Positions 7,960 through 15,810 are shown, counted from the first letter of the stretch. The stretch is 38,614 bases of DNA from Candidatus Roizmanbacteria bacterium GW2011_GWC2_34_23 (GCA_000990305.1 LBPR01000013.1:1-38614); one strand, 5' to 3'. The notes: generated by a model not told the origin, from the sequence alone. Translations and numbers: made by a program.

Positions 7960-8968
7960 ATGGAAATAGATACTAAGAAATAAATATAAGGCAATATTAA
8001 GCAGGGCCGATCTTGGCGGGAAAAAAGAAGAGTTAAAAACTTTGGAAAAACAGAGTTATGAATCGTCTTTTTGGAGCGACCCAAAACAGGCCGGTGAAAC
8101 AATGAAAAAAATTACCGATCTTAAAAAAGAGATAGAAGATCTGGAAATGATCGAGCTACTACTCAAAGAAGGCCAATTGGAAGATGCGGAAAAATTAATA
8201 AATAAATATGAAGTTCTTCTCTTTCTCTCCGGACCTTATGACAAAGGAGGGGCCGTTTTCTCAATTCATGCCGGCCAGGGCGGAACTGAAGCTATGGACT
8301 GGTCATCTATGCTCTTTCGAATGTACACCCGTTACTTTGAAAGGAAGGGTTGGCGATTTGAAGAGTTTGATCGAGTCGTTGGAGAAGAAGCCGGAATCAA
8401 AAGTTCAATTATCAACATCTACGGAAAATTTGCTTACGGTCATTTAAAAGCTGAAGCTGGAGTGCATCGTTTAGTTCGTCAGTCCCCTTTTAATGCTGAT
8501 AAGCTCAGGCAAACTTCATTTTCGTTAGTTGAAGTTTTACCAATGATCGAAGATAAAGAAATTAGCGTTCGTGATGATGAAATTGATTGGGAATTTTATA
8601 GATCGGGCGGTCATGGAGGTCAAAATGTCAACAAAGTCTCAACTGCTGTTCGCTTAACTCATAAGCCGTCAGGAATAATAATAACTTGTCAAACGGAAAG
8701 AGATCAAGGTAAAAATAGAGACAGTGCAATGAAAATTTTAAGGGCAAAATTGTGGAAGTTAGAGCAAGAAAAAAAGGCTAAGACTATTGCCGGTTTTAAA
8801 ACTGAAACAATGGCTTCCTGGGGACACCAGATCAGGTCATATGTTTTGCATCCTTATAAATTAATAAAAGACTTGCGTACTGACTACGAAGAAACTCAGA
8901 CTGATAAGGTGCTTGATGGAGAGTTGGATGGATATATCGAAGCCTACCTAAAGCAAGTCAAAAGTTAA
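7960..8968 (+). CDS. prfB: Peptide chain release factor 2 (reading frame split near the start)
   Basis: RF2 ends translation at UGA and UAA. The 308-residue ORF from 8042 carries the GGQ catalytic loop in [20 protein letters not shown] and the RF2 core through [20 protein letters not shown], but a TTG start at 8042 cuts into the conserved N-terminal helix. The same frame is open back to 7970 and reads [20 protein letters not shown], a normal RF2 start region, with no start codon. A well-placed ATG at 7960 lies in another frame (MEIDTKK, then TAA at 7981). A +1 shift joins them. This recalls the autoregulatory prfB frameshift, but the stop is UAA, not the usual CUU-UGA-C, the site is very early, and no Shine-Dalgarno stimulator is seen. 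A base error or a real mutation is equally possible. Confidence 0.9.
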
Positions 8969-8984
8969 AAACAAATTAATGATT

Positions 8985-9070
8985 GTTAAATTGTTCCATG
9001 GTTCCATTGTTAAAACAACAACCTGCCTGCCGGCAGGCAGGTCGAACAATGAAGCAATCAAACAATTGAT
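8985..9070. repeat. Compound palindromic repeat between prfB and the next gene
   Basis: The centre is a perfect 22-bp palindrome, ACCTGCCTGCCGGCAGGCAG plus GT, at 9021-9042. It is GC-rich in an AT-rich background. Flanks carry short-period AACAATGA/CAATTGTT-type repeats in opposite orientations, so the whole region could fold into one long hairpin. A related CGAACAATGAAATAATCAAG stretch sits inside the C39 peptidase gene near 38040. No gene is seen in this gap. Confidence 0.7.
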
Positions 9071-9079
9071 TTTTTACTT

Positions 9080-9108
9080 TTGATTTTTTTTCTAAAAGTT
9101 GCTATTCT
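9080..9108 (+). promoter_or_regulatory. Promoter upstream of the ftsEX region
   Basis: TTGATT (9080-9085), a 17-nt spacer, TATTCT (9103-9108), then 8 nt to the ATG at 9117. It probably drives the small anchored protein and ftsE-ftsX-M23 as one transcript. Confidence 0.55.
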
Positions 9109-9116
9109 AATCCTAT

Positions 9117-9554
9117 ATGGAAAATAATGACTTGATTCATACTTTGGAAACGGAGGATGTTAAAGGAATGTCTTACATTTCTTTTTTTACTATGATAGCA
9201 GTTGCCGTTGTTATTGGTACTGTTTTTGGCTTTGGCTTTTCCCGTTTTAATAAAAAAACTACAATAAATAATAACGGAAATGAAGTAAAAAATACGGCTC
9301 AATCGGCCGGCATTGTTGACAAAAAAACTTTTAAAGATAGTGTTGAAGGAATACTCCGGGAGGGAGGAATAGATGGTGAAGGCAACTTTCATATAGAGCG
9401 TCCCGGTGGAGTCTCACAAAATGCCTATCTGACTTCCAGCACGGTTGATTTATCTGGTTATATTGGTAAAAAAGTCAAGGTCTGGGGGCAAACTTTTTCA
9501 GGCCAAAAAGCCGGATGGTTGATGGACGTGGGACTGGTGGAAATAGAAAAATAA
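9117..9554 (+). CDS. Membrane-anchored small extracytoplasmic protein, unknown function
   Basis: Not a named family that I recognise. The 145-residue protein has one membrane helix at about 22-42 (FFTMIAVAVVIGTVFGFGF) and a short Asn/Lys-rich spacer. The outer domain ends YIGKKVKVWGQTFSGQKAGWLMDVGLVEIE. That pattern of beta strands (a V-x-V-x-G-x-T core and a final V-x-x-V-x-I) suggests a small OB-like barrel, as in many short CPR surface proteins; this is an inference from pattern only. The protein likely sits on the outside of the cytoplasmic membrane. ftsE starts 3 nt after its stop, so it should be co-transcribed with ftsEX and may act with the division machinery. Confidence 0.7.
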   Translation: MENNDLIHTLETEDVKGMSYISFFTMIAVAVVIGTVFGFGFSRFNKKTTINNNGNEVKNTAQSAGIVDKKTFKDSVEGILREGGIDGEGNFHIERPGGVSQNAYLTSSTVDLSGYIGKKVKVWGQTFSGQKAGWLMDVGLVEIEK

Positions 9555-9556
9555 AA

Positions 9557-10234
9557 ATGATTAATTTTGATAAAGTCACTAAAAAATTCCCCTTAGGTAA
9601 TACTGCTTTAAGCGATATTTCTTTTGAAATTGATGATAATCAATTTGTATTTCTAGTTGGGCAATCAGGAGCGGGAAAAACTACTATTTTAAAAATGATT
9701 ACTCAAGAAATAAAGCCAACTAGCGGATCTATAATTGTTGATGATTTTGATGTCACAGATAAAAATTTCTCTCAAAAAATTGATTTGCGCCGCAAAATTG
9801 GAGTTATCTTCCAGGATTTTAAAGTCTTGGTTGACAAAAATATTTTTGAAAATGTTGCTGTTAGTCTTAAGGTAATTGGGACAGATCAATCGGAGATAAA
9901 AACCGAGGTAAAGCGAGCCCTTGAATTAGTTGGTCTTTCTAAAAAAGAATTTGTTTTTCCTGTTCAATTATCAGCCGGAGAACTGCAGAGAGTGGCTATT
10001 GCACGTGCCATAGTGGGGAACCGTGATATTATTATTGCCGACGAACCAACTGGTAATCTTGATCCTAAAACTGCCTGGGATATTATGAAAATTTTTAAAA
10101 AGCTTGAAGGAAAAAGAACTGTTATTATTGCTACTCACAATACCGATATTGTTAATTCATTTCAAAAAAGAGTTCTTGTATTAAAAGAGGGAAAAATAAT
10201 TAAAGACCAAAGAAAAGGAGGATATGAACTATGA
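9557..10234 (+). CDS. ftsE: Cell division ATP-binding protein FtsE
   Basis: Cytoplasmic ABC ATPase (225 residues) that pairs with FtsX to transmit a conformational signal across the membrane and switch on cell-wall hydrolases at division. Visible motifs are Walker A GQSGAGKTT near residue 35, Q-loop VIFQDFKVL, ABC signature LSAGELQRVAIARAI, Walker B IIIADEPTGNLD and the switch His in IIATHN. I chose ATG 9557; the track's longer ORF from 9515 reads the end of the preceding gene in another frame. The stop codon overlaps the start of ftsX (ATGA), giving translational coupling. ftsX and an M23 hydrolase follow, the typical FtsEX-plus-effector layout. Confidence 0.96.
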   Translation: MINFDKVTKKFPLGNTALSDISFEIDDNQFVFLVGQSGAGKTTILKMITQEIKPTSGSIIVDDFDVTDKNFSQKIDLRRKIGVIFQDFKVLVDKNIFENVAVSLKVIGTDQSEIKTEVKRALELVGLSKKEFVFPVQLSAGELQRVAIARAIVGNRDIIIADEPTGNLDPKTAWDIMKIFKKLEGKRTVIIATHNTDIVNSFQKRVLVLKEGKIIKDQRKGGYEL

Positions 10235-11127
10235 GAGATATCTGGACATCAATTAGAAGAACCCCATATCAATCGTTTTCTGCTTTTTTGATTCTGTTCT
10301 TTACCCTTTTTTTAACACTGATATTATTTGTTTCTCTGACATTTCTTTACGGAACTTTGAACTATCTTGAAACAAAACCTCAGGTAACGGTTTATTTTCA
10401 AAATAAGACGCCAGAAAATCAGATTTTTAAGGTTCGTGATGAATTGATGAGTTCAGGAAAGGTGCTAAATATAAAATACATATCTAAAAATGACGCTTTT
10501 AATATTTATAAACAATTAAACAAAGATAATCCCCTGCTTTTGGAGATGGTTTCAGCTGACATTCTTCCCCCATCACTTGAGATCTACGCAAAAAAACCAA
10601 TCTATCTTCCCGAAATTGCTGAATATTTAAAAAAACAGGGAGATATTGATGAAGTCCAGTATGAAAAAGATATTATTGATAAATTACTTGTTTTGACTAA
10701 TACGATAAGGATGTCAGCATTGATCTTTTTTAGTTATTTGATTCTTATGTCAATCGTCGTTCTGACAACAATGATACTTTTTAAAATTGCTCTTAAAGAA
10801 AGTGAGATCACTTTACTAAAATTAATTGGCGCTACTAACTTTTATATTCGAAAGCCATATGTTTTGGAAAGTTTATTTTTAGGGATAGCTGCCTCCACTT
10901 TATCTTTCAGTATTTTTTCTTTTATTGTTCTCTACTTCAATCAATTTTTACAGTCATATTTTAAAGGAATAACAACTCTATCGGTTGACATATTTAATTA
11001 TCAACTAACAATTTGGCCATTAAATTATATTTTTTTCACGATTGTTTTTGTTTCTATTTCAATATTTGGAGCCGTCATTGCTTCAGTCGCCTCTTACATC
11101 GCCACTAACAAGTATCTAAAGGTATAA
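10231..11127 (+). CDS. ftsX: Cell division protein FtsX
   Basis: Integral membrane partner of FtsE, 298 residues. One N-terminal helix (about 20-45, FLILFFTLFLTLILFVSLTF) is followed by an extracytoplasmic loop of some 120 residues (KPQVTVYFQNKTPENQIFKV, then LPPSLEIYAKKP), the usual effector-binding region. Three C-terminal helices follow with the conserved cytoplasmic segment ESEITLLKLIGATNFYIRKP, typical of the FtsX/MacB permease family. Start and ftsE stop overlap by 4 nt. It should activate the M23-type protein encoded 7 nt downstream, as FtsEX does with EnvC or PcsB in other bacteria; that link is inferred from gene order. Confidence 0.95.
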   Translation: MRDIWTSIRRTPYQSFSAFLILFFTLFLTLILFVSLTFLYGTLNYLETKPQVTVYFQNKTPENQIFKVRDELMSSGKVLNIKYISKNDAFNIYKQLNKDNPLLLEMVSADILPPSLEIYAKKPIYLPEIAEYLKKQGDIDEVQYEKDIIDKLLVLTNTIRMSALIFFSYLILMSIVVLTTMILFKIALKESEITLLKLIGATNFYIRKPYVLESLFLGIAASTLSFSIFSFIVLYFNQFLQSYFKGITTLSVDIFNYQLTIWPLNYIFFTIVFVSISIFGAVIASVASYIATNKYLKV

Positions 11128-11134
11128 TTAAATC

Positions 11135-12289
11135 ATGGTCAAAAAAATAACTGCATTTATTCTGTTCTTTATAATATTTCTTTCGGTTTTTTCACTGAAA
11201 TATATATATTCTGCTGAGTGTGATAATAAAACTGGTAATGACAGAATTAATTGTTTGGATATATTAGTAAAATCAGGTGAACAAAAAGTTAATGATTTAG
11301 AATCAGAAAAAAAATTACTCGATAATAAAGCTTATCTTATTGAATTGCAAATAAAAGAAACGGAAAATAAAATAGAAAGCACTCAAAAAGAAGTTAATAT
11401 CCTTGAAACAAGAATAGAAGGATTGGATCAATCTTTAGATTATTTATCAAAACAACTTATTGAAAGAATAGTTATTGGTTATAAGAAAAAACCACTTTCA
11501 ATCTTTTCTCTTCTTTTTGATAATAAAAACGCTAATGATTTTCTCAATCAAGTAAAATACCTTAAAACTGCCCGAGATAATAACCAAAAACTTTTATACA
11601 CTGTCCAAGAAACAAAAACTAATTATGAGGAACAGAAAAAATTACGTGAAGAAAAAAAGGTTGAGCTAGATCAATTGGAAAAGCAATTGTTTTCTCAAAA
11701 AAGTCAACTTGATTATTTAATAGTACAAAAGCAAATTATTCTTAAAGATACACAAAACAATAATGTTCGATATAAGCAATTATTACAACAAGCTTTAGCT
11801 GAATATCAAGCGGTACAACAAGCTATTGCTACTGGATCAAAAATTGGTCCTGTAAAAAAAGGTGATCCAATAGCTTTGGTTGGCAATAGTGGTTATCCTA
11901 ACTGTTCAACAGGGGCTCATCTTCATTTTGAAATCCACCAAAATAATTCTTGGGTTGACCCAGAAAATTATTTAAATTCAAAAAATGTTTATGATGAACA
12001 AAGCGGTGGTAATAATAATATTGGTAGTGGTTCTTGGGACTGGCCACTATCTGATCCCATAATTGTTACTCAAAGATACGGCGCCACTCCATGGTCATGG
12101 CGGTATAAATATAGTGGTGGAGTTCATACGGGAGTTGACATGGTAAGTAATGGAAGTGCAGTAATAAGAGCTCCATCTGACGGAACTCTATATAGCTCAT
12201 CTCAAGGTTGTGGTGGTTCTTCAAACATAAACATTAAATATATTGATCACGGCAACGGTTTAATTAGCTATTATCTGCATGTTCAATAA
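11135..12289 (+). CDS. FtsEX-associated coiled-coil M23 (LytM) protein with permuted peptidase domain
   Basis: Exported protein, 384 residues. It has an N-terminal signal/anchor (IFLSVFSLKYIYSA), long EnvC/PcsB-like coiled coils at about 45-225, then the two halves of an M23 peptidase in reversed order. The normally C-terminal half comes first: VKKGDPIALVGNSGY then GAHLHFEIH, holding the HxH motif. The normally N-terminal half follows: WPLSDPIIVTQRYG, then GGVHTGVDM (HxxxD), APSDGTLY and YYLHVQ as the very last residues. All zinc and catalytic motifs are present, so it may be active, or it may act as a hydrolase activator like EnvC. It sits 7 nt after ftsX. I recall a similar order in other CPR proteins next to FtsX, but cannot confirm that here. 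Confidence 0.88.
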   Translation: MVKKITAFILFFIIFLSVFSLKYIYSAECDNKTGNDRINCLDILVKSGEQKVNDLESEKKLLDNKAYLIELQIKETENKIESTQKEVNILETRIEGLDQSLDYLSKQLIERIVIGYKKKPLSIFSLLFDNKNANDFLNQVKYLKTARDNNQKLLYTVQETKTNYEEQKKLREEKKVELDQLEKQLFSQKSQLDYLIVQKQIILKDTQNNNVRYKQLLQQALAEYQAVQQAIATGSKIGPVKKGDPIALVGNSGYPNCSTGAHLHFEIHQNNSWVDPENYLNSKNVYDEQSGGNNNIGSGSWDWPLSDPIIVTQRYGATPWSWRYKYSGGVHTGVDMVSNGSAVIRAPSDGTLYSSSQGCGGSSNINIKYIDHGNGLISYYLHVQ

Positions 12290-12468
12290 ATAAGGTACTT
12301 CGTCAATAATATAGCCATATAACAATCTAATCGTATACTTTTGTAGGTTATAAGCGGTTGACTAATATATACATTATTCATTATTTTCTATTTAACGAGT
12401 TATTTATTTAGCGAGTTAAGAATAAACTCGCAAAACTCTATAAATTCGTAATAAGTTAATAAATAATA
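12290..12468. other. Intergenic region after the FtsEX operon
   Basis: No gene seen. AT-rich, with one clear hairpin: GCGAGTT (12411-12417) pairs with AACTCGC (12425-12431) around a 7-nt loop. There is no T-run, so terminator function for the ftsE-ftsX-M23 transcript is only possible. A direct repeat AACGAGTTA/AGCGAGTTAAG precedes the hairpin. Confidence 0.45.
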
Positions 12469-13131
12469 ATGTTTAATATCATTATATTGTTGCTTGTTTT
12501 AATTTTTAGTAAAAATACTTATGCTTCTCTAAAAATCAATGAAGTCTATCCTGCGCCAATACCCGGAGAATATGAATGGGTAGAAATATATAATGATGAA
12601 AATACAATTATTGATCTATCTCAATATTCACTCTACGATTTAACAAATAAAAAAATAAAGTTTACGAATACTATACTTCAGCCGTTAAGTTTTGAAATTG
12701 CGACTTCATCTGGAGTTTTAAACAATGATGGCGATACATTATCTTTGAAAAATAATCTAGGAGAAATAATTGAGATTGCCACATATTCTGCTAGTTTTGA
12801 TTCAACTAAAACTTATGCTAAATGTCCTGATTTTAATGGTAATTGGTTTATTCTAAATCTCTCAACAAAAAATGATTCCAATGAAACAGCTTGTCAAAGC
12901 CTGACACCAATACCAACGTTAACCATAACTCCAACGTTAACAATTGTGCCGACGGAAGGGACGGAGAACCCGTCCCCTACAGAATCACTGTCATATAACA
13001 ATATTTACATTTCTGAGGCGATGATCAATCCCTTAATAGGCGAGAAAGAATGGGTGGAAATTTATAATGATAATGATTTTTCATTGATGATCTGGAAAAT
13101 ACCGGATCTTCCCCAAAGATATTTTCTTTAG
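12469..13131 (+). CDS. Lamin-tail-domain surface protein, 5' part of a frameshifted gene
   Basis: Exported protein with a signal peptide at about 1-17 (MFNIIILLLVLIFSKNTYAS). The first lamin-tail domain (LTD) follows: INEVYPAPIPGEYEWVEIYN ... LSQYSLYDL ... LNNDGDTLSLKN. LTD folds are immunoglobulin-like and common in surface proteins. A proline/threonine linker (PTLTITPTLTIVPTEGTENP) contains an in-frame palindrome. A second LTD begins (SEAMINPLIGEKEWVEIYND), but the frame is lost at a run of five T (13077-13081) and the ORF ends after 14 wrong residues. The remainder continues in the next ORF. One extra T would restore a single protein of about 400 residues. Confidence 0.85.
   Translation: MFNIIILLLVLIFSKNTYASLKINEVYPAPIPGEYEWVEIYNDENTIIDLSQYSLYDLTNKKIKFTNTILQPLSFEIATSSGVLNNDGDTLSLKNNLGEIIEIATYSASFDSTKTYAKCPDFNGNWFILNLSTKNDSNETACQSLTPIPTLTITPTLTIVPTEGTENPSPTESLSYNNIYISEAMINPLIGEKEWVEIYNDNDFSLMIWKIPDLPQRYFL
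12958..12980. repeat. GTAGGGG-type palindrome in the LTD gene linker
   Basis: On the minus strand it reads GTAGGGGACGG, a 5-nt loop, CCGTCCC. It is in frame in the Pro/Thr linker and encodes part of TEGTENPSPTE. It shares the GTAGGG end with copies at 25997, 34519 and 35088, while the stem sequence differs. Confidence 0.65.
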
Positions 13132-13685
13132 AAATTAGTGAAAAAAATTACGCTGTTTTTAATCTTACTTCCTCAATGTTTAATAATGATGGAGACAGTG
13201 TTCGATTGTTGGATTTTAATAAAAATCTTAAAGATGATTTTGAGTATCAAAAAACCGAAACCGGGAAAACCTTAGGAAGAACTTCTCTAGAGTCGGATTA
13301 TTTTTGCCTTCAGGAACCCAGCAAAAGTTCTGCCAATAATCTATGTATTGATCCAACGCCAACCATTACTCCAACAAAAAATATTATTCAAACCAAAATA
13401 TCTCCAATTGTTAAATCCGCCCCTCAAAATAAACCTGTATCAATTAATCGATTAATTGATACAAAAAACTTATTAACGCCGGTCGAAATAAAAACAACAG
13501 GACAAGTTTTAGGAACCTCAGATGAATTAATGATAAATTTTCCAAGTAACAAATCGTTGATTAATCTTTTAACAATTCTTTCCGCTTCCTATTCTCTTTT
13601 GACTATCATCTCAATATTATTTAAAATGAAATTATTGTATGGAAAAAATAAAGACTTTTATTCACCACCTCTTCATTCCTCATGA
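13083..13685 (+). CDS. Lamin-tail-domain surface protein, 3' part of the frameshifted gene
   Basis: Continuation of the previous entry in frame 3. From 13083 it reads IDDLENTGSSPKIFSLEISE, then MFNNDGDSVRLLDF, which completes the second LTD and mirrors NNDGDTLSL of the first. A Pro/Thr linker (DPTPTITPTKN) follows, then a C-terminal membrane helix (LINLLTILSASYSLLTIISI) and a short basic tail, the usual way such CPR surface proteins are anchored. The track ORF from ATG 13176 is an internal Met. The 3' end overlaps the CAP-domain gene by 47 nt, which suggests the two are made together and that the full gene is normally functional. Confidence 0.82.
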   Translation: MDDLENTGSSPKIFSLEISEKNYAVFNLTSSMFNNDGDSVRLLDFNKNLKDDFEYQKTETGKTLGRTSLESDYFCLQEPSKSSANNLCIDPTPTITPTKNIIQTKISPIVKSAPQNKPVSINRLIDTKNLLTPVEIKTTGQVLGTSDELMINFPSNKSLINLLTILSASYSLLTIISILFKMKLLYGKNKDFYSPPLHSS

Positions 13686-14466
13686 AGAGAATAATTTCCG
13701 TGCCAAAAGCCTTCATACCGACTTTTTGACAGTCTATTTGGTCATCGCTTTTTTAATGATGTTAGTTTTTAAACAAGGTAATATCCGTGATGTTTTGGGA
13801 TTTGCAACTGACATCAGCGTTGAAAAACTTGCTCAGTTGACCAATGAGCAACGACAAAAAAATAACCTGCCATCCCTTTCTATGAATTCTGCTTTATCTT
13901 TGGCCGCTCAAAAAAAAGCCGAAAATATGTTTCAAGAAAATTATTGGTCCCACTATTCTCCCGACGGAAAAACCCCCTGGGATTTTATATTAGGCGCCGG
14001 TTATAAATATGAGTATGCAGGTGAAAATTTAGCAAAAAATTTTTTATTCAGTAACGGTGTTGTTGACGCCTGGATGAACTCTACCGCTGGCCATCGGGAA
14101 AATATTTTGAAAAGAGAATACACAGAAGTCGGATATGCCATCGTTAATGGTATATTGAATGGGGAACAAACTACTTTGGTCGTTCAAGAGTTTGGTAAAC
14201 CAATAACTAGTTCCTTTACTCCTCCAGCAGTCCAGGCCAGTGAATCTATTATCGTTCCCGTTCAACCAAAAATTAGTGCCTTAAATTTTTCTTTTAATCT
14301 TAATGTCATCTTTATGGCTTTTCTTTTGTTGGCCTTGGTTCTTGATTTGTACTATGCTTCAAAATTTAATGTCATCAGAATTGCTGGAAAAAATACCGCT
14401 CATTTATTGTTTATAATTTTTATACTGATTGGGCTATTTATGTCAACAATCGGTACGATTATTTAA
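13639..14466 (+). CDS. CAP-domain (SCP/PR-1-like) membrane protein
   Basis: 275 residues. An N-terminal membrane helix (about 31-46, VYLVIAFLMMLVF) is followed by a CAP domain. The domain shows NEQRQKNNLPSLSMNSALSL, HYSPDGKTPWDFI, the core AGENLAKNF and the CAP2-like GHRENILKREYTEVGYAI. Three helices at the C-terminus (VIFMAFLLLALVLDLYY onward) complete the topology, so the CAP domain should face outside, tied to the membrane at both ends. Bacterial CAP proteins (YkwD type) occur in the envelope, but their activity is poorly known. It overlaps the LTD gene and is 3 nt ahead of a small membrane protein gene, so these form one surface-protein operon. Confidence 0.92.
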   Translation: MEKIKTFIHHLFIPHEENNFRAKSLHTDFLTVYLVIAFLMMLVFKQGNIRDVLGFATDISVEKLAQLTNEQRQKNNLPSLSMNSALSLAAQKKAENMFQENYWSHYSPDGKTPWDFILGAGYKYEYAGENLAKNFLFSNGVVDAWMNSTAGHRENILKREYTEVGYAIVNGILNGEQTTLVVQEFGKPITSSFTPPAVQASESIIVPVQPKISALNFSFNLNVIFMAFLLLALVLDLYYASKFNVIRIAGKNTAHLLFIIFILIGLFMSTIGTII

Positions 14467-14469
14467 AAT

Positions 14470-14754
14470 ATGCCTAAACATTTTTATTTACATTTAAAAA
14501 TGGAATTGAAAAATCATTTATTTGATTATTTACTTTTATTTACAGCTGGTATATTTTTTTTGATTTTGTTAAATATTTTCCGCGGGCAAAGAGTTATTGA
14601 ATTTTTTGTTCTCGTTTCATTTGCCTTTTTTTATATCATTTGGGGCGTCTATCATCACATTATCAATGAAACCCTCCATTTAAAAACTGTGGTAGAATAT
14701 ATCCTGATCGCATTTATAATAATATTTTTACTTAAAATTATTATTTTGCCCTGA
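14470..14754 (+). CDS. Small membrane protein, unknown function
   Basis: 94 residues with three predicted membrane helices: LLLFTAGIFFLILLNIF, VIEFFVLVSFAFFYIIWGV and a C-terminal YILIAFIIIFLLKIIIL. The loop HHIINETLHLKT between helices 2 and 3 contains histidines, but no motif I recognise. It starts 3 nt after the CAP gene and ends 9 nt before the nucleotidyltransferase gene, so it belongs to that operon. Confidence 0.72.
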   Translation: MPKHFYLHLKMELKNHLFDYLLLFTAGIFFLILLNIFRGQRVIEFFVLVSFAFFYIIWGVYHHIINETLHLKTVVEYILIAFIIIFLLKIIILP

Positions 14755-14763
14755 ACATTTATT

Positions 14764-15504
14764 ATGAAAGGATTAATTCTTGCCGGAGGATTGGCAACTC
14801 GACTTCGACCTTTAACCTGGGTAACCAATAAACATCTTTTACCTATCTACAATAAACCAATGATATATTATCCGCTGCAATCACTTGTTAATGCGGGTAT
14901 CAAAGAAATTCTTATCTCCACTTCACCCGATCACGCCGGTCAATTTGCCAATCTTCTAAAAGGAGGCGATCAGTTTGGCGTCAAACTATATTACTCAGTC
15001 CAAGAAAACCCAAAGGGTGGAATTGCCCATGCGATTGGTCTGGCAGAAGAATTTGCAAAAGGTGATCAAATTGCCGTAATTTTAGGGGATAATATCTTTA
15101 GTTATAATTTGAAGCCAATTGTAGAAAAATTTAAAAAACAAGATAAAGGAGCAATGATTTTTGGAATAAAAATGCCGGGAATGGAATCAAAACACTATGG
15201 AGTAATCGAAATTGATTCTGTTGGAAAAATTATTTCAATTGTGGAAAAGCCGGAAAATCCAAAATCAAATATAGCCCAAACTGGCATTTATATTTATGAC
15301 AAAAGAGTTTTTGATTTTATTCGTAAACAAAAACCTTCAGCTCGGGGAGAACTGGAAGTGACAGACCTTAATAATTTTTATCTTAAAGAGGGAACTTTAG
15401 AGTGTGGTCTTCTTGATTGGTGGATTGATGCGGGCACTTCTCACGACGAACTTCTTCACGCAAACAACTTGGTTGCTGAAAAAGTCAGATTGGGACAACT
15501 TTAA
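14764..15504 (+). CDS. rmlA: Glucose-1-phosphate thymidylyltransferase-like sugar nucleotidyltransferase (short form)
   Basis: Cytoplasmic enzyme that activates a sugar-1-phosphate with an NTP; in the RmlA/RfbA group it makes dTDP-glucose, the first step to dTDP-rhamnose. The N-terminal nucleotide-binding loop is LAGGLATRLRPLTWVTNKHL (consensus GGxGTRLxPxT, with Ala for Gly), then KPMIYYPLQSL. The metal site is ILGDNIF near residue 108, followed by EKPENPKSN and GELEVTDLNNFY. The end LLDWWIDAGTSHDELLHAN matches RmlA. At 246 residues it lacks the C-terminal allosteric segment of enzymes near 290 residues. No rmlBCD is in the window, so the exact sugar is inferred. Confidence 0.85.
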   Translation: MKGLILAGGLATRLRPLTWVTNKHLLPIYNKPMIYYPLQSLVNAGIKEILISTSPDHAGQFANLLKGGDQFGVKLYYSVQENPKGGIAHAIGLAEEFAKGDQIAVILGDNIFSYNLKPIVEKFKKQDKGAMIFGIKMPGMESKHYGVIEIDSVGKIISIVEKPENPKSNIAQTGIYIYDKRVFDFIRKQKPSARGELEVTDLNNFYLKEGTLECGLLDWWIDAGTSHDELLHANNLVAEKVRLGQL

Positions 15505-15506
15505 AT

Positions 15507-15782
15507 ATGGATACTACTCAACTATTGCTTTCAACAGCCGTCACCATCACTACTGTGCTTTTGATAATCGTTAGCGTTCAGTTAATATCTTTATTAAAAC
15601 ATTTAAAGAAAGATCATGATAAAGAAAGTATTACTTCTGTTAAAATTCCGGACAATCCGCCAGCTGGCGGAAAAAAAGATAAAATAACAAAAAAAAGAAT
15701 TAATTTGACCACTTTACTTGATCAGATGAAACGACACATCTCTCATCCTCATTCTTCAAAAAAGAAGTTTTTTAAGTCGTAA
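15507..15782 (+). CDS. Small single-pass membrane protein, unknown function
   Basis: 91 residues: an N-terminal helix (about 8-28, STAVTITTVLLIIVSVQLISL) followed by a basic cytoplasmic-looking tail rich in Lys and His. Two nucleotides after rmlA, so co-transcribed. A perfect 16-bp palindrome at 15656-15671 encodes NPPAGG in the tail. Confidence 0.7.
   Translation: MDTTQLLLSTAVTITTVLLIIVSVQLISLLKHLKKDHDKESITSVKIPDNPPAGGKKDKITKKRINLTTLLDQMKRHISHPHSSKKKFFKS
15656..15671. repeat. Palindrome TCCGCCAGCTGGCGGA inside a gene
   Basis: Perfect 16-bp palindrome, GC-rich and in frame, in the small membrane protein gene. It is another example of repeat sequence tolerated in a linker. Confidence 0.6.
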
Positions 15783-15810
15783 ATAATTCTTTGCTTTGTT
15801 ATGGTTGTTT

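Noticed and set aside
9515-9556. Extended FtsE start at 9515
   Set aside because: It reads the last codons of the preceding gene in another frame. ATG 9557 gives the normal FtsE N-terminus.
12300-12400. Possible dif- or lox-like recombination site (ACTTCGT, TAATATATACATTA)
   Set aside because: Only loose similarity; no pair of 11-13 bp inverted arms around a 6-8 bp spacer.
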